A stretch of DNA of 64,000 bases, from contig JANTQA010000010.1 of assembly GCA_027625915.1 (NCBI GenBank), positions 2,046,001-2,110,000 of the forward strand, written 5' to 3'. The position numbers and the translations under genes are program-made. Position 1 is the stretch's first letter; every line of letters begins with the position of its first letter. The notes below the pieces were generated by a model. The model did not search any database and had not been told where the DNA came from. It worked only from the letters and a program-made list of their open reading frames with translations. Below, piece after piece: positions 34,636 through 46,400 of the stretch. This stretch comes from Anaeramoeba flamelloides (taxonomy: Eukaryota; Metamonada; Anaeramoebidae).

Positions 34636-36129
34636 CCCTTAGCACCCCGGATTTGCCTAAATTCCATCAAGTTTTTTAAATTAAATTTAAAATAATATTG
34701 ATCTACTAATATATTAATTTTCTTATTTGTCTTTAATCCAGATTTTAATTATAATAAAAAAGTCAAAATAGTTCAAAGATAAAGTAGTTAAGGTATTTTT
34801 TTTTTTGAAATTGAAAAAAAAATAATAATTATTCATTTTACATTTTTTTTAAAGATTTTTATTTTTATTTTATTTTTTTAAATCAGAAATTTTATACCAT
34901 TAATAGTAATTCAAAACTCAACACATTAATTTATTAATAATAACCACCAAACAATTTTGCTAATTTTATGATAAAAAAAATAAATAAAAAAATAAATTAC
35001 TTTGAAATTTAATTTTTTTTTTAGATAAAATTTCAATAAATATTAAATTAAGAGAAAAATGAAATTCATTTCTTTAGGCCAAAATTAAATTTTTAATAGG
35101 ATTAATATTCTAAAAATTTTATTTAAGTAATAGATAATAATTGAAAATCAAAAAAAAAAAAAAAATTGTAAAATAATTTCAATTTATTAAATTGGAATAA
35201 AACAAATATAAATTACTTTTTAATCCATAAAATATTTATACCTAAATTTAGAATAAAATAAAAAATAACTCTTAAATATTATTCCAATATAATAAAATAA
35301 TATCTAAAACCAAATTTTTTTTATTGCGTTTTGTTATTGGTAAAAATTTGAATAATATATTTGCGATATTTGGTTTTTTCCTTAATAAATTAATCCAGAT
35401 CTTGTTAAATAAGTTCTGATATATGGTCTCTAATTCAACAATATTGTTTATTTTATGTCTAGATTTTAAAAATTCAAAAATTAAAAAATTGTAAAAAATA
35501 AAAAAAAAAAATCAATTATTAATCTGACTCGAACTATTGGATAAATCATTTAAAATTGAAAAAAAATCTTGTTTGAAAAAATTGTAAAATTTTACAATGA
35601 AAAAAAATTTGATTTTTTTTTCTAATTTAATTTATATATATATATATATATATTAAATTATTTAGAATCTAATATAGATATTGATATTGAATAGTAATCA
35701 GTAGATAAAACAAATTTTCTATGTGATGTTATAATAACTTTTATAATGAATAAATTATTTAATCAAGCATTTTAGGCAATTTTGGGGTGCAAAGGGCCCC
35801 AAAAAAATTTCCAGTAAAGTATGATGTGTTTTAAATGTTAAAAATAAGAGGTTTTTTGATGTCTAGACAAACTTTAAAAAAAAAAAAAAAATTATTTTGA
35901 CAAAATTTGGCAAAATAATAAAATCACAATAACCAAAAAAAAAAATTCACAATGTTGAAAATTTTTTTTTCAAGTTATTTTTTTATTTTAAGTAACTAAA
36001 CAATTTTTAATTATAAAATTTTCTTTCTAAGATAATTGTTTATTAATTCTATACCTTATTATCATTTGATAACATTTCAAATTAAAAATTATGTTTAAAT
36101 TGTTTTTAGGTTATTTGGGGTGCTAAGGG
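34636..36129. mobile_element. 1.5-kb TIR element with CCCTTAGCACCCC ends (family E)
   Basis: The left end CCCTTAGCACCCCGGATTTG and right end, inwards, CCCTTAGCACCCCAAATAAC form a TIR, each flanked by a TATA-rich string. A second, inward-facing copy of the terminus (CCCTTTGCACCCCAAAATTG, read on minus) lies at 35771-35796, so the unit may be composite or carry subterminal repeats. No transposase was recognised. A relative is at 16675-17996. Confidence 0.68.
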
Positions 36130-36884
36130 ATATATAGATAGATAGGTACTTATTTATTTGAAGATTTGAAAGAAAAATGTCTTCAGATTGATATTCAATT
36201 TTTCTACCACTTCCATTAGTAGATATTATATATTCATAAAAAAAATAGTATCTTTTTGTGAAACGCCCAACTTTTCAATAAACAACACTTATTCATAAAA
36301 ACGATTTATTAAATAAAATATATATCTTTTGCTAGCAAGTATCAAGATCGGTTAATTTATTACATTTACTGTAAAAATATATTATGCGTACACGTGTATA
36401 TCGGCGTTAAATACTGTGGGTATGATCTCTTTATCTTTTCGATAGGATAATAATATAATTGAATGCTACAATAATATTTTCAACAGATTACAAATCACAA
36501 TTCTAATGATAAAAGTTAAAGAAAAAAAATATTTACTTGAATATTTGACTCGTTTTTAAAAAAAATATTGATCGAATAATTTAAATTTTCACAACCATGA
36601 ATTAATATTTTTTTTTAAATGAAGAAATAAAATTAACTTTTTCTGAAGAAAAGACGTGTAGAGTTTGATATTTTCTAATGTATATTATTTCTGTTTTTTT
36701 TTTTTTTTTCTTGTCTCATTTTTACCAAATTGAAACAAATAATAAAGTGTGTCAATATAATTAATTCTAATAATATATATATATATCTTAATTGGGTGGC
36801 AATAGATCTAAATTTATCCACATGTTTGAAAAAAAAAATGAAAACACTATACAAAAAAATAAAAGAAATAAATTAATAGATTTT

Positions 36885-37614
36885 TTAATTTATTATTTTC
36901 CGATTATGTGAGGAAAGAGGGGTAAAGGTTTTGATATTTAAGTTCTTTTGATATTTGGAGTCTGAGTTTGTTTTGTATAATCTATTGTGAAAATTTGTTG
37001 ACAGATCGGAAGAAGTTTTCACATTTTCATTGTTTCTCGTTTTTCTTGTTTTGAAATTCTTTTTGGTTGAACTGTTTTGATTGATTTTAAAGTTTTTTTG
37101 TTTTCTATTTAAAACAAAATCACGGGGTGTGAATGAATTGTTTTGTGAAAAATTGTTGGAACGGTATTGGTTTGGTGTTGATTGTTTTGTGAAAAATGGA
37201 TTTGTCTTTTGGGATTGTTGAAAAATTGAAGATGGAAATTGATTTTGTTGGTTGTTATTTTGTGTCTGGGTTTTTGAAAAACGTTTACCAAGTAAAGCAG
37301 AATGCACATTACCTTGGTGTTCATCAAGAAACTCGCCAACAGTTAATTTCTTAACTGCTTGTGGCAATTTCATTAATTCGATCGATAATGTATTTTCAAT
37401 ATTTTGGATCAGATTTTCTTTTTGTACCTTTAATATTCTAACCCTGGCTTTCACTAAGAAGGGAAATTATGGTTGTGGTTGGGGAGTAAAGTGAACCAAA
37501 AAAAAAAGAAAAGTTGAATTAGTTTGGATTTAAATTTTTATTATGTGTGGTAAAAACGAAAAGAAACAAACCTTCGAGATCAAATTCATTCAGAAGATAA
37601 TTTGTTTTGTTCAT
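36885..37614 (-). CDS. borealin / Nbl1-like chromosomal passenger complex subunit
   Basis: Exons 37614-37572 and 37453-36885 give 203 residues. Borealin's N-terminal helix joins INCENP and survivin in the three-helix bundle that brings Aurora B to centromeres and the midzone. Joined across the intron, residues 5-58 read NYLLNEFDLEVKARV, then KENLIQNIENTLSIELMKLP and AVKKLTVGEFL. They align along their whole length with the borealin/Nbl1 N-terminal domain (the LKDFDREVEIRI, NLLKEVDNLY and EILRLPKALREM segments of the human protein). The remainder is N/Q/S/K-rich and disordered; no C-terminal dimerisation domain is visible. The donor GTTTGT is unusual, the acceptor is TAG, the intron is 118 bp. 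Splitting the domain at the intron, with continuity restored by splicing, supports the model. Confidence 0.85.
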
Positions 37615-38568
37615 TGTTTTTTTAAACGAAAAGAAGAAAAGAAAAAAATTGTTATGAAATCAAAAAAATGAATTGCTGTTCTTTTCAAAAAAGATTTTGG
37701 GTTATTTTTTTATTATTCTTAACCTTACTCATTTCTTATAAAAAATAAAATAATTGATTAATAGAAATTTTTAACGGTTAGATTTATTTATTATTTATTT
37801 TTTATTGGAAAAGTGGTTTGATCTTGAAATTTACTCTTCCAAAGATAATTTGTTAACTATTAATTCAAATAAATTAGTTTTGATTGATTTGATTTGTGTG
37901 TTTTTCTTTAATTTTGAAAAACTCTATCAATTTTTTTTTCTCAACACTTTTTGTCTCATAATAAATTAAAAGATTTAAACAATACAAAAGGCTCATTTCT
38001 AAAAATTAACAACTCACCAAAAAATACTGTATTCTTTAAAGTTGATCTCTTTTTTTAGTTATTTTGTAATGAAGAAATAAATGGTATAATTGGTAGAAAA
38101 TTTTTTTGTTAACTAAAAAAATTCTTCTTTTTGATTTTCAATAAAATCAAAAAAATACAATTAGAAAAATTCAATTTCGAGCAAATCTAACTGGCCGTTG
38201 ATTTTTTTTTATTATAAAATTAAAAATATTCAGAGCAAATTTTTTTCTTCGTTTCACTCAATCCCTTCTTTTTTATACTTGTCTATAAAATCAAAAAAAT
38301 CTGCACAAACCAAAAAAAACTAAAACTTTCTCACATTAACTATCTTTTGTTGATTTTCTTGATCAAAAATTAAAACACATATAAAAAATTAATTAATAAA
38401 AATAAATGAGAAAACAACAACATTTAACCACAAAGTCCATAAATTCCAAAACAGGAGACTTATTTCACAGAATTAAAAATTAATTTCGATCTATTCGTTA
38501 AAAATATCCAAACCAAATTTATTTTATTATTTTTAATTTCTCCCAAAAAATATTTTTTTCCTTTAAAA
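37615..38568. promoter_or_regulatory. shared divergent region between borealin-like and Csm1-like genes
   Basis: 954 bp between two start codons facing away from each other. It is A/T-rich with T tracts on the borealin side and A tracts toward the Csm1-like gene. I see no distinct motif, but the arrangement could allow joint cell-cycle control. Confidence 0.45.
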
Positions 38569-40401
38569 ATGACCCACCAACTTCGTGAACGACGAACAAT
38601 AAGTTACACGAATTACTATGAAAACCTAGGACTTAATTTAGAATCGGATCCCTTTCTATCGCAATCAAAACCACTTCTAAAAATCAATCAAAAGAGAAAA
38701 AGAAAAAAAACAAAAAAAAAAAATAAAAAAAAGATTATCAAAACAAAATTCTCAAACGGCCGAAAAAGAGACTTGGAAAATTCTATGAATCAATTAAAGA
38801 ATGACGAGAATTATCATAATTTAGAAAATGTTCCATTACAAACAGGAACACAAAAACCTTCTACTTTATTAAATTCATCCAAAAAAAAATTAAAAAAAAG
38901 GATTGTTCTTACCAGAAGAGATCCAAATATTTTAAAACCAAATTTTGAGCATCAAAACACCAAACATAAAAAAGAAACCCAAACCAACGAAATAAGGATT
39001 GACAGTGAATCAGAATCTGAGTTGGAATCAGAATTATCACAAAAATCACAAGAATCAAATTATGATCCAGATCAAGATCATGGTATTTACCTAGACAATT
39101 ATAAAAAAATTGATCAAGACATTGACACTGATAATGAAAACCAAAGTGGCAATTATAATGGGAATGATACAGACTCAATAATGGATTCTGATTTTGAAGA
39201 AGCCCAATTAAAAAAAAATAAAAACAACAATTATAAATCAATTGTTACTAGTGATGAAGATTATTTGTTTCAAAATAAACAACAACAACAACAAGAGGAA
39301 AACTCGAATGGTGGACAGCAATTAAATATGGACAAAATCCTTTCTGAAAGTGCCCACTTCAAAAGTGATGATCAGATCAATTACAAAGAAAAATACGAAG
39401 AATTAAAAGAAAATTATTTAGAATTACAACAAATCCGCACTACAGAAGCAGAACAGATGCTAGAACAGTTCCGTGAGGTTATGGGGAACCGTTCAAGAAT
39501 CGCCAAAGAATTAATTAATAAATTAGAAAATGAAAACAAAGAATTAATCAAGCAAATTGAAAATGAAGAGTTCGATAAACGTTTAAAACAATTACAAGAA
39601 AAACACAAAAAGGAATTGAAAGAATTAAAAGCCAATTTAGAAAATGAAAAACAAGAAATATCAAAAAAACAAGAAACACAATATCAAAAGAACATTAAAG
39701 AATTAAATAACCAAAAAAAAGTCCTGGAGTTAGAAAAAAAAAAATTACTTGAAAAGAATCTTCGTTTAGAAGAAGAAAAAAAAATTAAGAATTCACAAAA
39801 GATTCAAAAAGAAAATACCAATAACTCAGAAACACTTACAGCACAGGACGACTATCAAAAATTAATGGGTAAGTTAAAACAATACAAAAATAAATTATCA
39901 AATTCGGTAAATTTAAGTTCAAAATTAGAAAACCAAAACAAGAAATTAATTCAAAAAATTACATTTTTAGAAAAGGAAATAAAAATTGTAAATAAGGAGA
40001 ATCAAAATCAAAATCAAAATCAAAATGATAATACAAATCACGACATTTTTGAAAACCAATCTAATTATAACGATCAAGTAACATTTGAAGCACTTGAGCA
40101 ACAAATAAGGGTGAATTCCTTTTTAGAATTATTCAGCGGAATGTCAGTTAAAGAATTGGAAGATAATGTTTATGAATGCAGCTGTAAAAATTCTACAAAT
40201 TCTAAACAACTGTCTTTTAAAATTAAATTACCCGACAGCATAGAAAGCAAAGAGATCGAATATCACCCAATCAAAATAAATATTGAGAACCAACCAGAAA
40301 CAAATAAAATTCCTGATTTTTTTAAAGAAGAAATCAGTTTTGAAAGAATGTTTGCACCAATATTTTTAGTGCAACTAATAAATACAATTATTAAAAAATA
40401 A
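38569..40401 (+). CDS. Csm1/Pcs1 (monopolin)-like coiled-coil kinetochore protein
   Basis: 610 residues, one exon, TAA stop. In fungi Csm1/Pcs1 forms V-shaped dimers that link kinetochore or rDNA components, preventing merotelic attachment or co-orienting sister kinetochores. Residues 1-265 are basic then acidic and disordered, with a KETQT motif at 135-139. A coiled coil runs from about 272 to 485. Its start, with TTEAEQMLEQFREVMGNRSR (291-310) and then KELINKL, resembles the conserved LRE-TEAE segment of fungal Pcs1. Residues 505-610 form a compact C-terminal domain: FLELFSGMSVKELEDNVYEC, a strand ending LSFKIKLP, EYHPI, and PDFFKEEISFERMFAPIF. The order of the LTGL-like helix, YEC strand, YxP, and LPxxxxEEIxFxR motif matches the Csm1/Pcs1 RWD-type domain. 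The main alternative is another RWD kinetochore protein. Confidence 0.8.
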   Translation: MTHQLRERRTISYTNYYENLGLNLESDPFLSQSKPLLKINQKRKRKKTKKKNKKKIIKTKFSNGRKRDLENSMNQLKNDENYHNLENVPLQTGTQKPSTLLNSSKKKLKKRIVLTRRDPNILKPNFEHQNTKHKKETQTNEIRIDSESESELESELSQKSQESNYDPDQDHGIYLDNYKKIDQDIDTDNENQSGNYNGNDTDSIMDSDFEEAQLKKNKNNNYKSIVTSDEDYLFQNKQQQQQEENSNGGQQLNMDKILSESAHFKSDDQINYKEKYEELKENYLELQQIRTTEAEQMLEQFREVMGNRSRIAKELINKLENENKELIKQIENEEFDKRLKQLQEKHKKELKELKANLENEKQEISKKQETQYQKNIKELNNQKKVLELEKKKLLEKNLRLEEEKKIKNSQKIQKENTNNSETLTAQDDYQKLMGKLKQYKNKLSNSVNLSSKLENQNKKLIQKITFLEKEIKIVNKENQNQNQNQNDNTNHDIFENQSNYNDQVTFEALEQQIRVNSFLELFSGMSVKELEDNVYECSCKNSTNSKQLSFKIKLPDSIESKEIEYHPIKINIENQPETNKIPDFFKEEISFERMFAPIFLVQLINTIIKK

Positions 40402-43401
40402 AATTCTTTTTAATCTTATTTGATTCTTTTTATTATTTGTTTATTTTTTTTTCTTATATTTCAGAGTATTTTTATTCTTATACAGCCATTCTAAGTAGCG
40501 AGATCAATTTTGTTTTCAAAAAAGTAGCCCAGATTACCCACGGGTACAATTTACACAATTTGAAACTCAGGTTTGTATATTTTTGCCACTACCCACCACC
40601 TTTCAAAGTAATGTAAAATCAAACAGTAAATGATTTGGTAATATATATTATGACGTGGTACCCCAACAAAATTACCTTGCCTTTGTAGATAACCCTGTAC
40701 CCATTTAGAGTTTTTTATCTTTAATATTGTATGTGCTAGATTATAACACATTTATTAACTTTAATAAAAAAAAAAATTAAAAGAGAAAATTGTTTTGATA
40801 AAAATCGAAAGTAAAAAAAAAAAAAAAAACAATTGACTAACTTAATAATAAATGATTGAGATCTTCAAATAGAAAATATGTTTGGGATTAGAATATCAGG
40901 ATAAAAGCACAGAAAATGTTCTAAAAACATTATAACACGAGTTAAAATTGGTGAAAAATTGTCTACATTTGAAGTTTTTTGTGCTAATTTATCATTATTG
41001 AATATTTTTTAAGAAATTTAATCTCACACCTCAGTGTGATAGTATAACCAAATAGGGATTTTAATTTCTTGACCAATAATTCTTTAATAATTGTCCACAG
41101 ACATTTTTTTATCATTTATAAACCCCTTTCGGGCCAAATTGTGGGGGTTGTGACAAGTGAACTACATTTGTTTCAAAGGTTATAATGGTTATTAGAAGAT
41201 AAAAATTATTTGAAGATTCTGAAAATTTGTAATCATTTTTTCACATTTTTGCTTTTTGGTTAAATCTCTATTTTTTTTGATACACGATTCATTACAATTT
41301 TTTTTTATTGTAAGAGCGACAATTACTAAATAAAAACATCCATTCTAACACTATTAAAACTACGAAAATGACTGTAGAGAAATCATATTTATTTTTATTA
41401 AAATTTTAATCAAGATCTTAAATTGTCGTCCAAAATAAATATGGTCGTTTTTCTAATCATGGTAACACTTAGAATTTGAGTTTTTTCTATTTTTAAGAAA
41501 ATTTCGGAATTTGAAGTTTTTATCCCATAGGGAAATAAACTATCCTTTGGGGCGTATTATTCAATTTATTTCTTATTTGTTATTGAGATATCAATTATAT
41601 AAAAGAATTGTTATTTAAAAATAAATTGTGAGCCACTTTGAAAGAAATAATGTTTAGTTTTACATGTGTTATATTTCCATAGAACTGGCGATTTTTTTGA
41701 ATAAATTTTCTAAAAAATCACCTATGTAAATCTATCAATTTGTAAATTAACAATACAAAATTAAGTACAAAAAACATACCAATTAAAACAAATACTTATA
41801 ATCTTTGCTTTAAAATATACTCATTAATAAATTTTACAAAATCTGAAAAAAAAAAAAAGCACCTTTTTTGGAGAAAACAAGATCTGGCCAATTTTAACAA
41901 AAAAATATGTAAGAAGATAAGAACACCAATAATTTTAAACTATAAATAACAAATCATTTTTTTCCGATCTATTGGAAAAGAGACCGAGATTACCTCCTCC
42001 TCAGTTTTTAAAATTGGAATTTCTTTATTTAATAAATGGGAATAAATGTATATGGCATAGATAGAATTTCATTAGAAAATTCAACTAATCCCATGAAAAA
42101 AAATTATTGAGAAATATTTAATATTTTACAATTTTATCTTAATTAAATTTGTTTCATTAAATTTGTAGAATTTTCCAGTAACACTTTACTGAAAAAATCC
42201 AATAAAATCACACAATAACTCTATTTTTCTGAATACAAAATTTCAAAATCATGATATTTTCTTAAATCAAATCTGAATTAGATGAATTAAATACCAAATT
42301 TAATTAAATTTTTTTGGTAAATTCTTTGGAAATAACAAGTAATTTAATTTCCAAATTATTTGGAGAATTTTATTTTTTCAATCTTGAATTTTTCAAAATT
42401 AAAATTAAGTAAAAAAAAAATAATTTCCAAATTTTCTTGAAAAAATCTAAAAATAAATGATAGTTTATTTATTTTTTCTTGATCAATTTTTGAAATTATT
42501 TTGAATATCTATTTCTTTAATTTATATGAAAATGATTATACCCAGATATCTTTCGCCCTCTGACATTTTGCTAAAACCTTTATGTGTTATGATAAATATA
42601 TGATTAGAATCATACAATTTCAGATTAAATAAGGCCATCCAAATTGATAAAAGTAACTTCATCATATTTTATAAAGATATAAAGTAGAAAATTAAAATTT
42701 AAACATATCACTGTAGATTCAAAGTCTCGTCAGAAATATCCTAATTATTGTTTATAGAGTTCATTTCAATTTTGAAATCAAGAAAATGAATACCAATTTC
42801 TAAAATTTCCATCTCTCAAAAAACCAAAAATGTTTATTATTTCAAAATGATTGTGTTTTGATATCAAGTTTTTATCGACGATTATTTTTGAAGAAAGGAG
42901 TTTTACTCAGAAATACCAAAAATTCATGTAACAATTTACAAAATAATTGAATATTTGATTATTGATTTCATTTGAGAATACAACAATAAGGATTTTTCTA
43001 AAATTTCCCAGATAAATATCACAACTTAAAACAAAAACCAAAAGATAACAACTAAAAAAAAAAACTTACTATCAAGTTTAAATTCTATTTGAAATTGAAA
43101 AAAAGAAATATTCATTACTTGGAAAAATTTAAAAATGGTCATCACGTAATCAATTTATTTTTATAAAAAAAAAAAGAGTCTGATCAATAAAACTAAAAGC
43201 TAACGATAATAATTGAATATGATCAGATGTGAGAGAAGTTATTTTTTTTCATTTTATTCTTCTAGTTTTGCTTTTAATTTTTGAAAATTTATTCAAAAAA
43301 AGAAAGAATAAAGAATAAAGAAAACAATCTCTTCTTTATCTTAACGTTGACAAAAACTAAACACCAAAAACAGAATTACTTTAATATTTATTAAACAAAC
43401 C
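40402..43401. other. 3.0-kb intergenic stretch
   Basis: Between the Csm1-like and RRP5 genes, which run in the same direction. 40480-40750 is a repeat-like fragment with a short minus-strand frame (see separate entry). A small hairpin CACACCTCAGTGTG is at about 41026-41039, and GC-richer words lie near 41125-41160. The last few hundred bases should contain the RRP5 promoter. No further gene was recognised. Confidence 0.55.
40480..40751 (-). other. coding-like fragment, possibly RFX-type DNA-binding remnant
   Basis: A 66-codon minus-strand frame (40751-40551) reads KWVQGYLQRQGNFVGVPRHN, then IYYQIIYCL. The spacing of W, Y, VPR, IYY and C resembles the first half of an RFX-type winged helix. 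Beyond its stop another frame keeps a GNLGYF-like piece. Related nucleotide fragments occur near 1-30, 31830, 33515 and 51690, so this is more likely a dispersed repeat derived from a gene than a host gene. The identification is weak. Confidence 0.25.
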
Positions 43402-46400
43402 ATGGAAATTGACTTTCCAAGAACACCCCGTACAAAACCCACCAATGAACGAAAAAGGAACAAGAGTGAAACAAAGCCAACCAAACGAAGAAAAGAAAAT
43501 CAAACAAAAACAAAAAAACAACAAAAGCACAACCAAAATGGCCAAATGACTGATAGCGAATCGTATGACTCCTCTTCCGACGAATCAACAAACTTTTCAA
43601 AAATGATCTTACCAGAACCCAAAAAGATCCCACAAGTAAATAGATCTAGTCTTAATGTTGACACTTTAGTTTTAGGAAAGGTCTATCAGGTTGAAGAGTT
43701 TTTATTACACGTTTCCTTACCTGGTCGACTTGTTGGCACTATTGACTCTTTTAACATTTCAATACCCTTTACGAGGTTACTTGAAAGCTATGCTACAACC
43801 AGCAAAACACACAATGATCAACAAGATGCGCCAGATCTTCGAAACCTTTTTGCAAAAGGACAAGAGATTCTCTGTATTGTGCTCGAGCAAGCTTCAAAAA
43901 ACAACGAATGGAAAACAAAATTAAGTTGCAAACCAGATTTAATTAACAAAGGAATTGAATTTGAAAAACTCCGAAAAAACGATACCTTAATTGGAGCAAT
44001 AAAATCTGTAGAAGACAAGGGGTATCTTGTTTCCTTTCTTGGGAACGAATACCAAAATAATCAAAAATTTAAAGGATTTATTCAAAAAAAGCCAATTAAT
44101 AAGAAAAATAAAAAAAAAGAAAAAAAATATCAAATTGGTCAACTTGTCGAATGTAGAATTAAAAGAATCAAAACACCAACAAAAATCTTGATTGTAAAGC
44201 CTTTCAATAATGAGAATAAATCTGAAAAAAACGCAAATCCACAAAAGAAAAAAATCCTCAAATCCGATTCAAAAACTTTGATTGATTTTAATCAATTAAT
44301 ACCAGGAATGATTGTCCAATCAGAAGTGAGAAGAATTGATAAAGACGGAATCGTTTTAGGCTTTTTAACACTATTTGTCGGGACCGTGAATTTATACAAC
44401 ATGGATTTTACAGATCAAGGCCCGAATTTGGATTTAAAGAAAAGATTCAAAATCGATCAAAAATTCCCTGCAAAAATTCTTTTGGTTAACCCAGTTTCAA
44501 AAACGATTATTCTATCCATTTCAGATAAAGATTTGATGAACAGCAGAAATAAAAATCCAACCTTTGAAAAGGTAAAAATCGGAGACATATTTAAAGAATG
44601 TAAAATCATTCAAAAAACTAAATATGGTTTATTTGTTTCAATTGACCCAGACTCAATAACCAACATAAATCAAAAGAATTCAAAGAAAAAAGACTCTAAA
44701 ATTAAAATCGAACCAAAATCCGGATCTAATTCTGAAAACGAATTACAATCTAAAACAGAACAAACTAAAAAACAAGAACAAGAACAAAAGGATAAACAAG
44801 AACAAAAAAAGGATAAAAAAAAAAAACAAAAACAAAAATTAATTGGATATATCAAACGCAAAGATTTAGTTGACCAAATATCGAATGGAAATCCATTGAA
44901 ATCATCCAAATTTAATTTAGATAACATAAAAAAAGGAAGGGTTATCGGAAAGCTTATTAGAGATGAAATATTATCATTGTCTTTTAAAAAATCAATTTTA
45001 AATCAACGATTTTTAAATTTCAGTGATATCAAAACTGGAATGATGGTTACTGGAACAATAACAACACTGGAAAAGTATGGAATTCTAGTTGATATAACAA
45101 AAACAATTACAGGACTTATTCCAAAATTACATTTGAGTGATATTATCTTAGAATCCCCAGAATTAATTTTTAAAAAAGGAAACAAAATAAAATGCAGGGT
45201 ATTATCAACGAATTTAGATAAGAAATATGTTTTTTTAACAAATAAAAAAACGCTGGTCAAAAGCCCTTATCCGTTAATTACCGATTTTAAAAGTTTACAG
45301 ACAGGACAAGTTTCACACGGAACAATAATAAACATTAATAAGCAAAAAGGAATTGTAATTGGATTTTATAACGGGGTTACTGGGTTTGCAAAATATTCTG
45401 AATTAAGTAATTTCCCAATCAAAGATTTAAGTGAGACATTTTATGTTGGACAACCAGTGAAATGTAGGGTCTTAAATTTCAACAGATCGAAAAAAAAAAT
45501 ATATCTAAGTTTAAAAAGCAAAATTAACATGGAAGATGATGATGACAAGGGTGCTAATAATAATGCGGAGGACAATTACTTAAGTGAAAAGGCTGTTAAA
45601 TTTTTAAGTGAAGTAAAATTAGGTGAAATTGTATCTGGTACAATTAATACAGTCACTGGGAAATGTGTCTGGGGAAGCATTGATAAATATGGAACAAAAT
45701 TTTCTTTGTATATAAACCAAATATCTGATCACGAATCGAATATTAATAAAATTTTTGAATCATTGGGACAAGGCATCCATTTGGAGTCTCTAGTAGTTCT
45801 CCAAAAAGACCAAAACAAAAAACAATTAATCGTTTCAAGAAAGCCAATGTTAATTAAGGCAATTCTCACTGAAATGAAACTGGAGAAGGCAGATAAAAAA
45901 GAGATCTTAATACCTAGATCGACCAAAGATTTTAAAGTGGGTAATTTTTTTTATGGGTACATCAAGAGAATTTTGCCAAAATTTGCATTAATTTCCTTTT
46001 TGGGCGATTTTACATTTTTAATCTTAAAAAGCAATATTTCTGATAAATTTTTGCACAAGATTGAGAATTATTTAACAGTAGGAATGACAATAATTGCAAA
46101 AATCATTGAAATCGATGAAAAAAATCGTTTTATATTAAGTGTAAGACCATCCGTTTGCACTAATATTGAGACATCTTCAGAACATATAATTTCTTATTTC
46201 CTTGATGAAGAATTTCTTTATAATATCGAAAATCAAATTGGAAAACTCAAAACAGACGACAAAGAAATAGGAATTAACAAAAAGAAAAAGAACAAGAAAA
46301 AGAACAAAAAGAAAGAAAAAGAACAAGAAATAGAATGGGACGAGTTGCAAATTGGAAAATTAATTCAAGTAATTGTCAAAAAAATCATTGTGCATGGCGC

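Noticed and set aside
36350-36430. GC-richer words considered as a small nuclear RNA or tRNA
   Set aside because: No U6 or tRNA consensus elements present.
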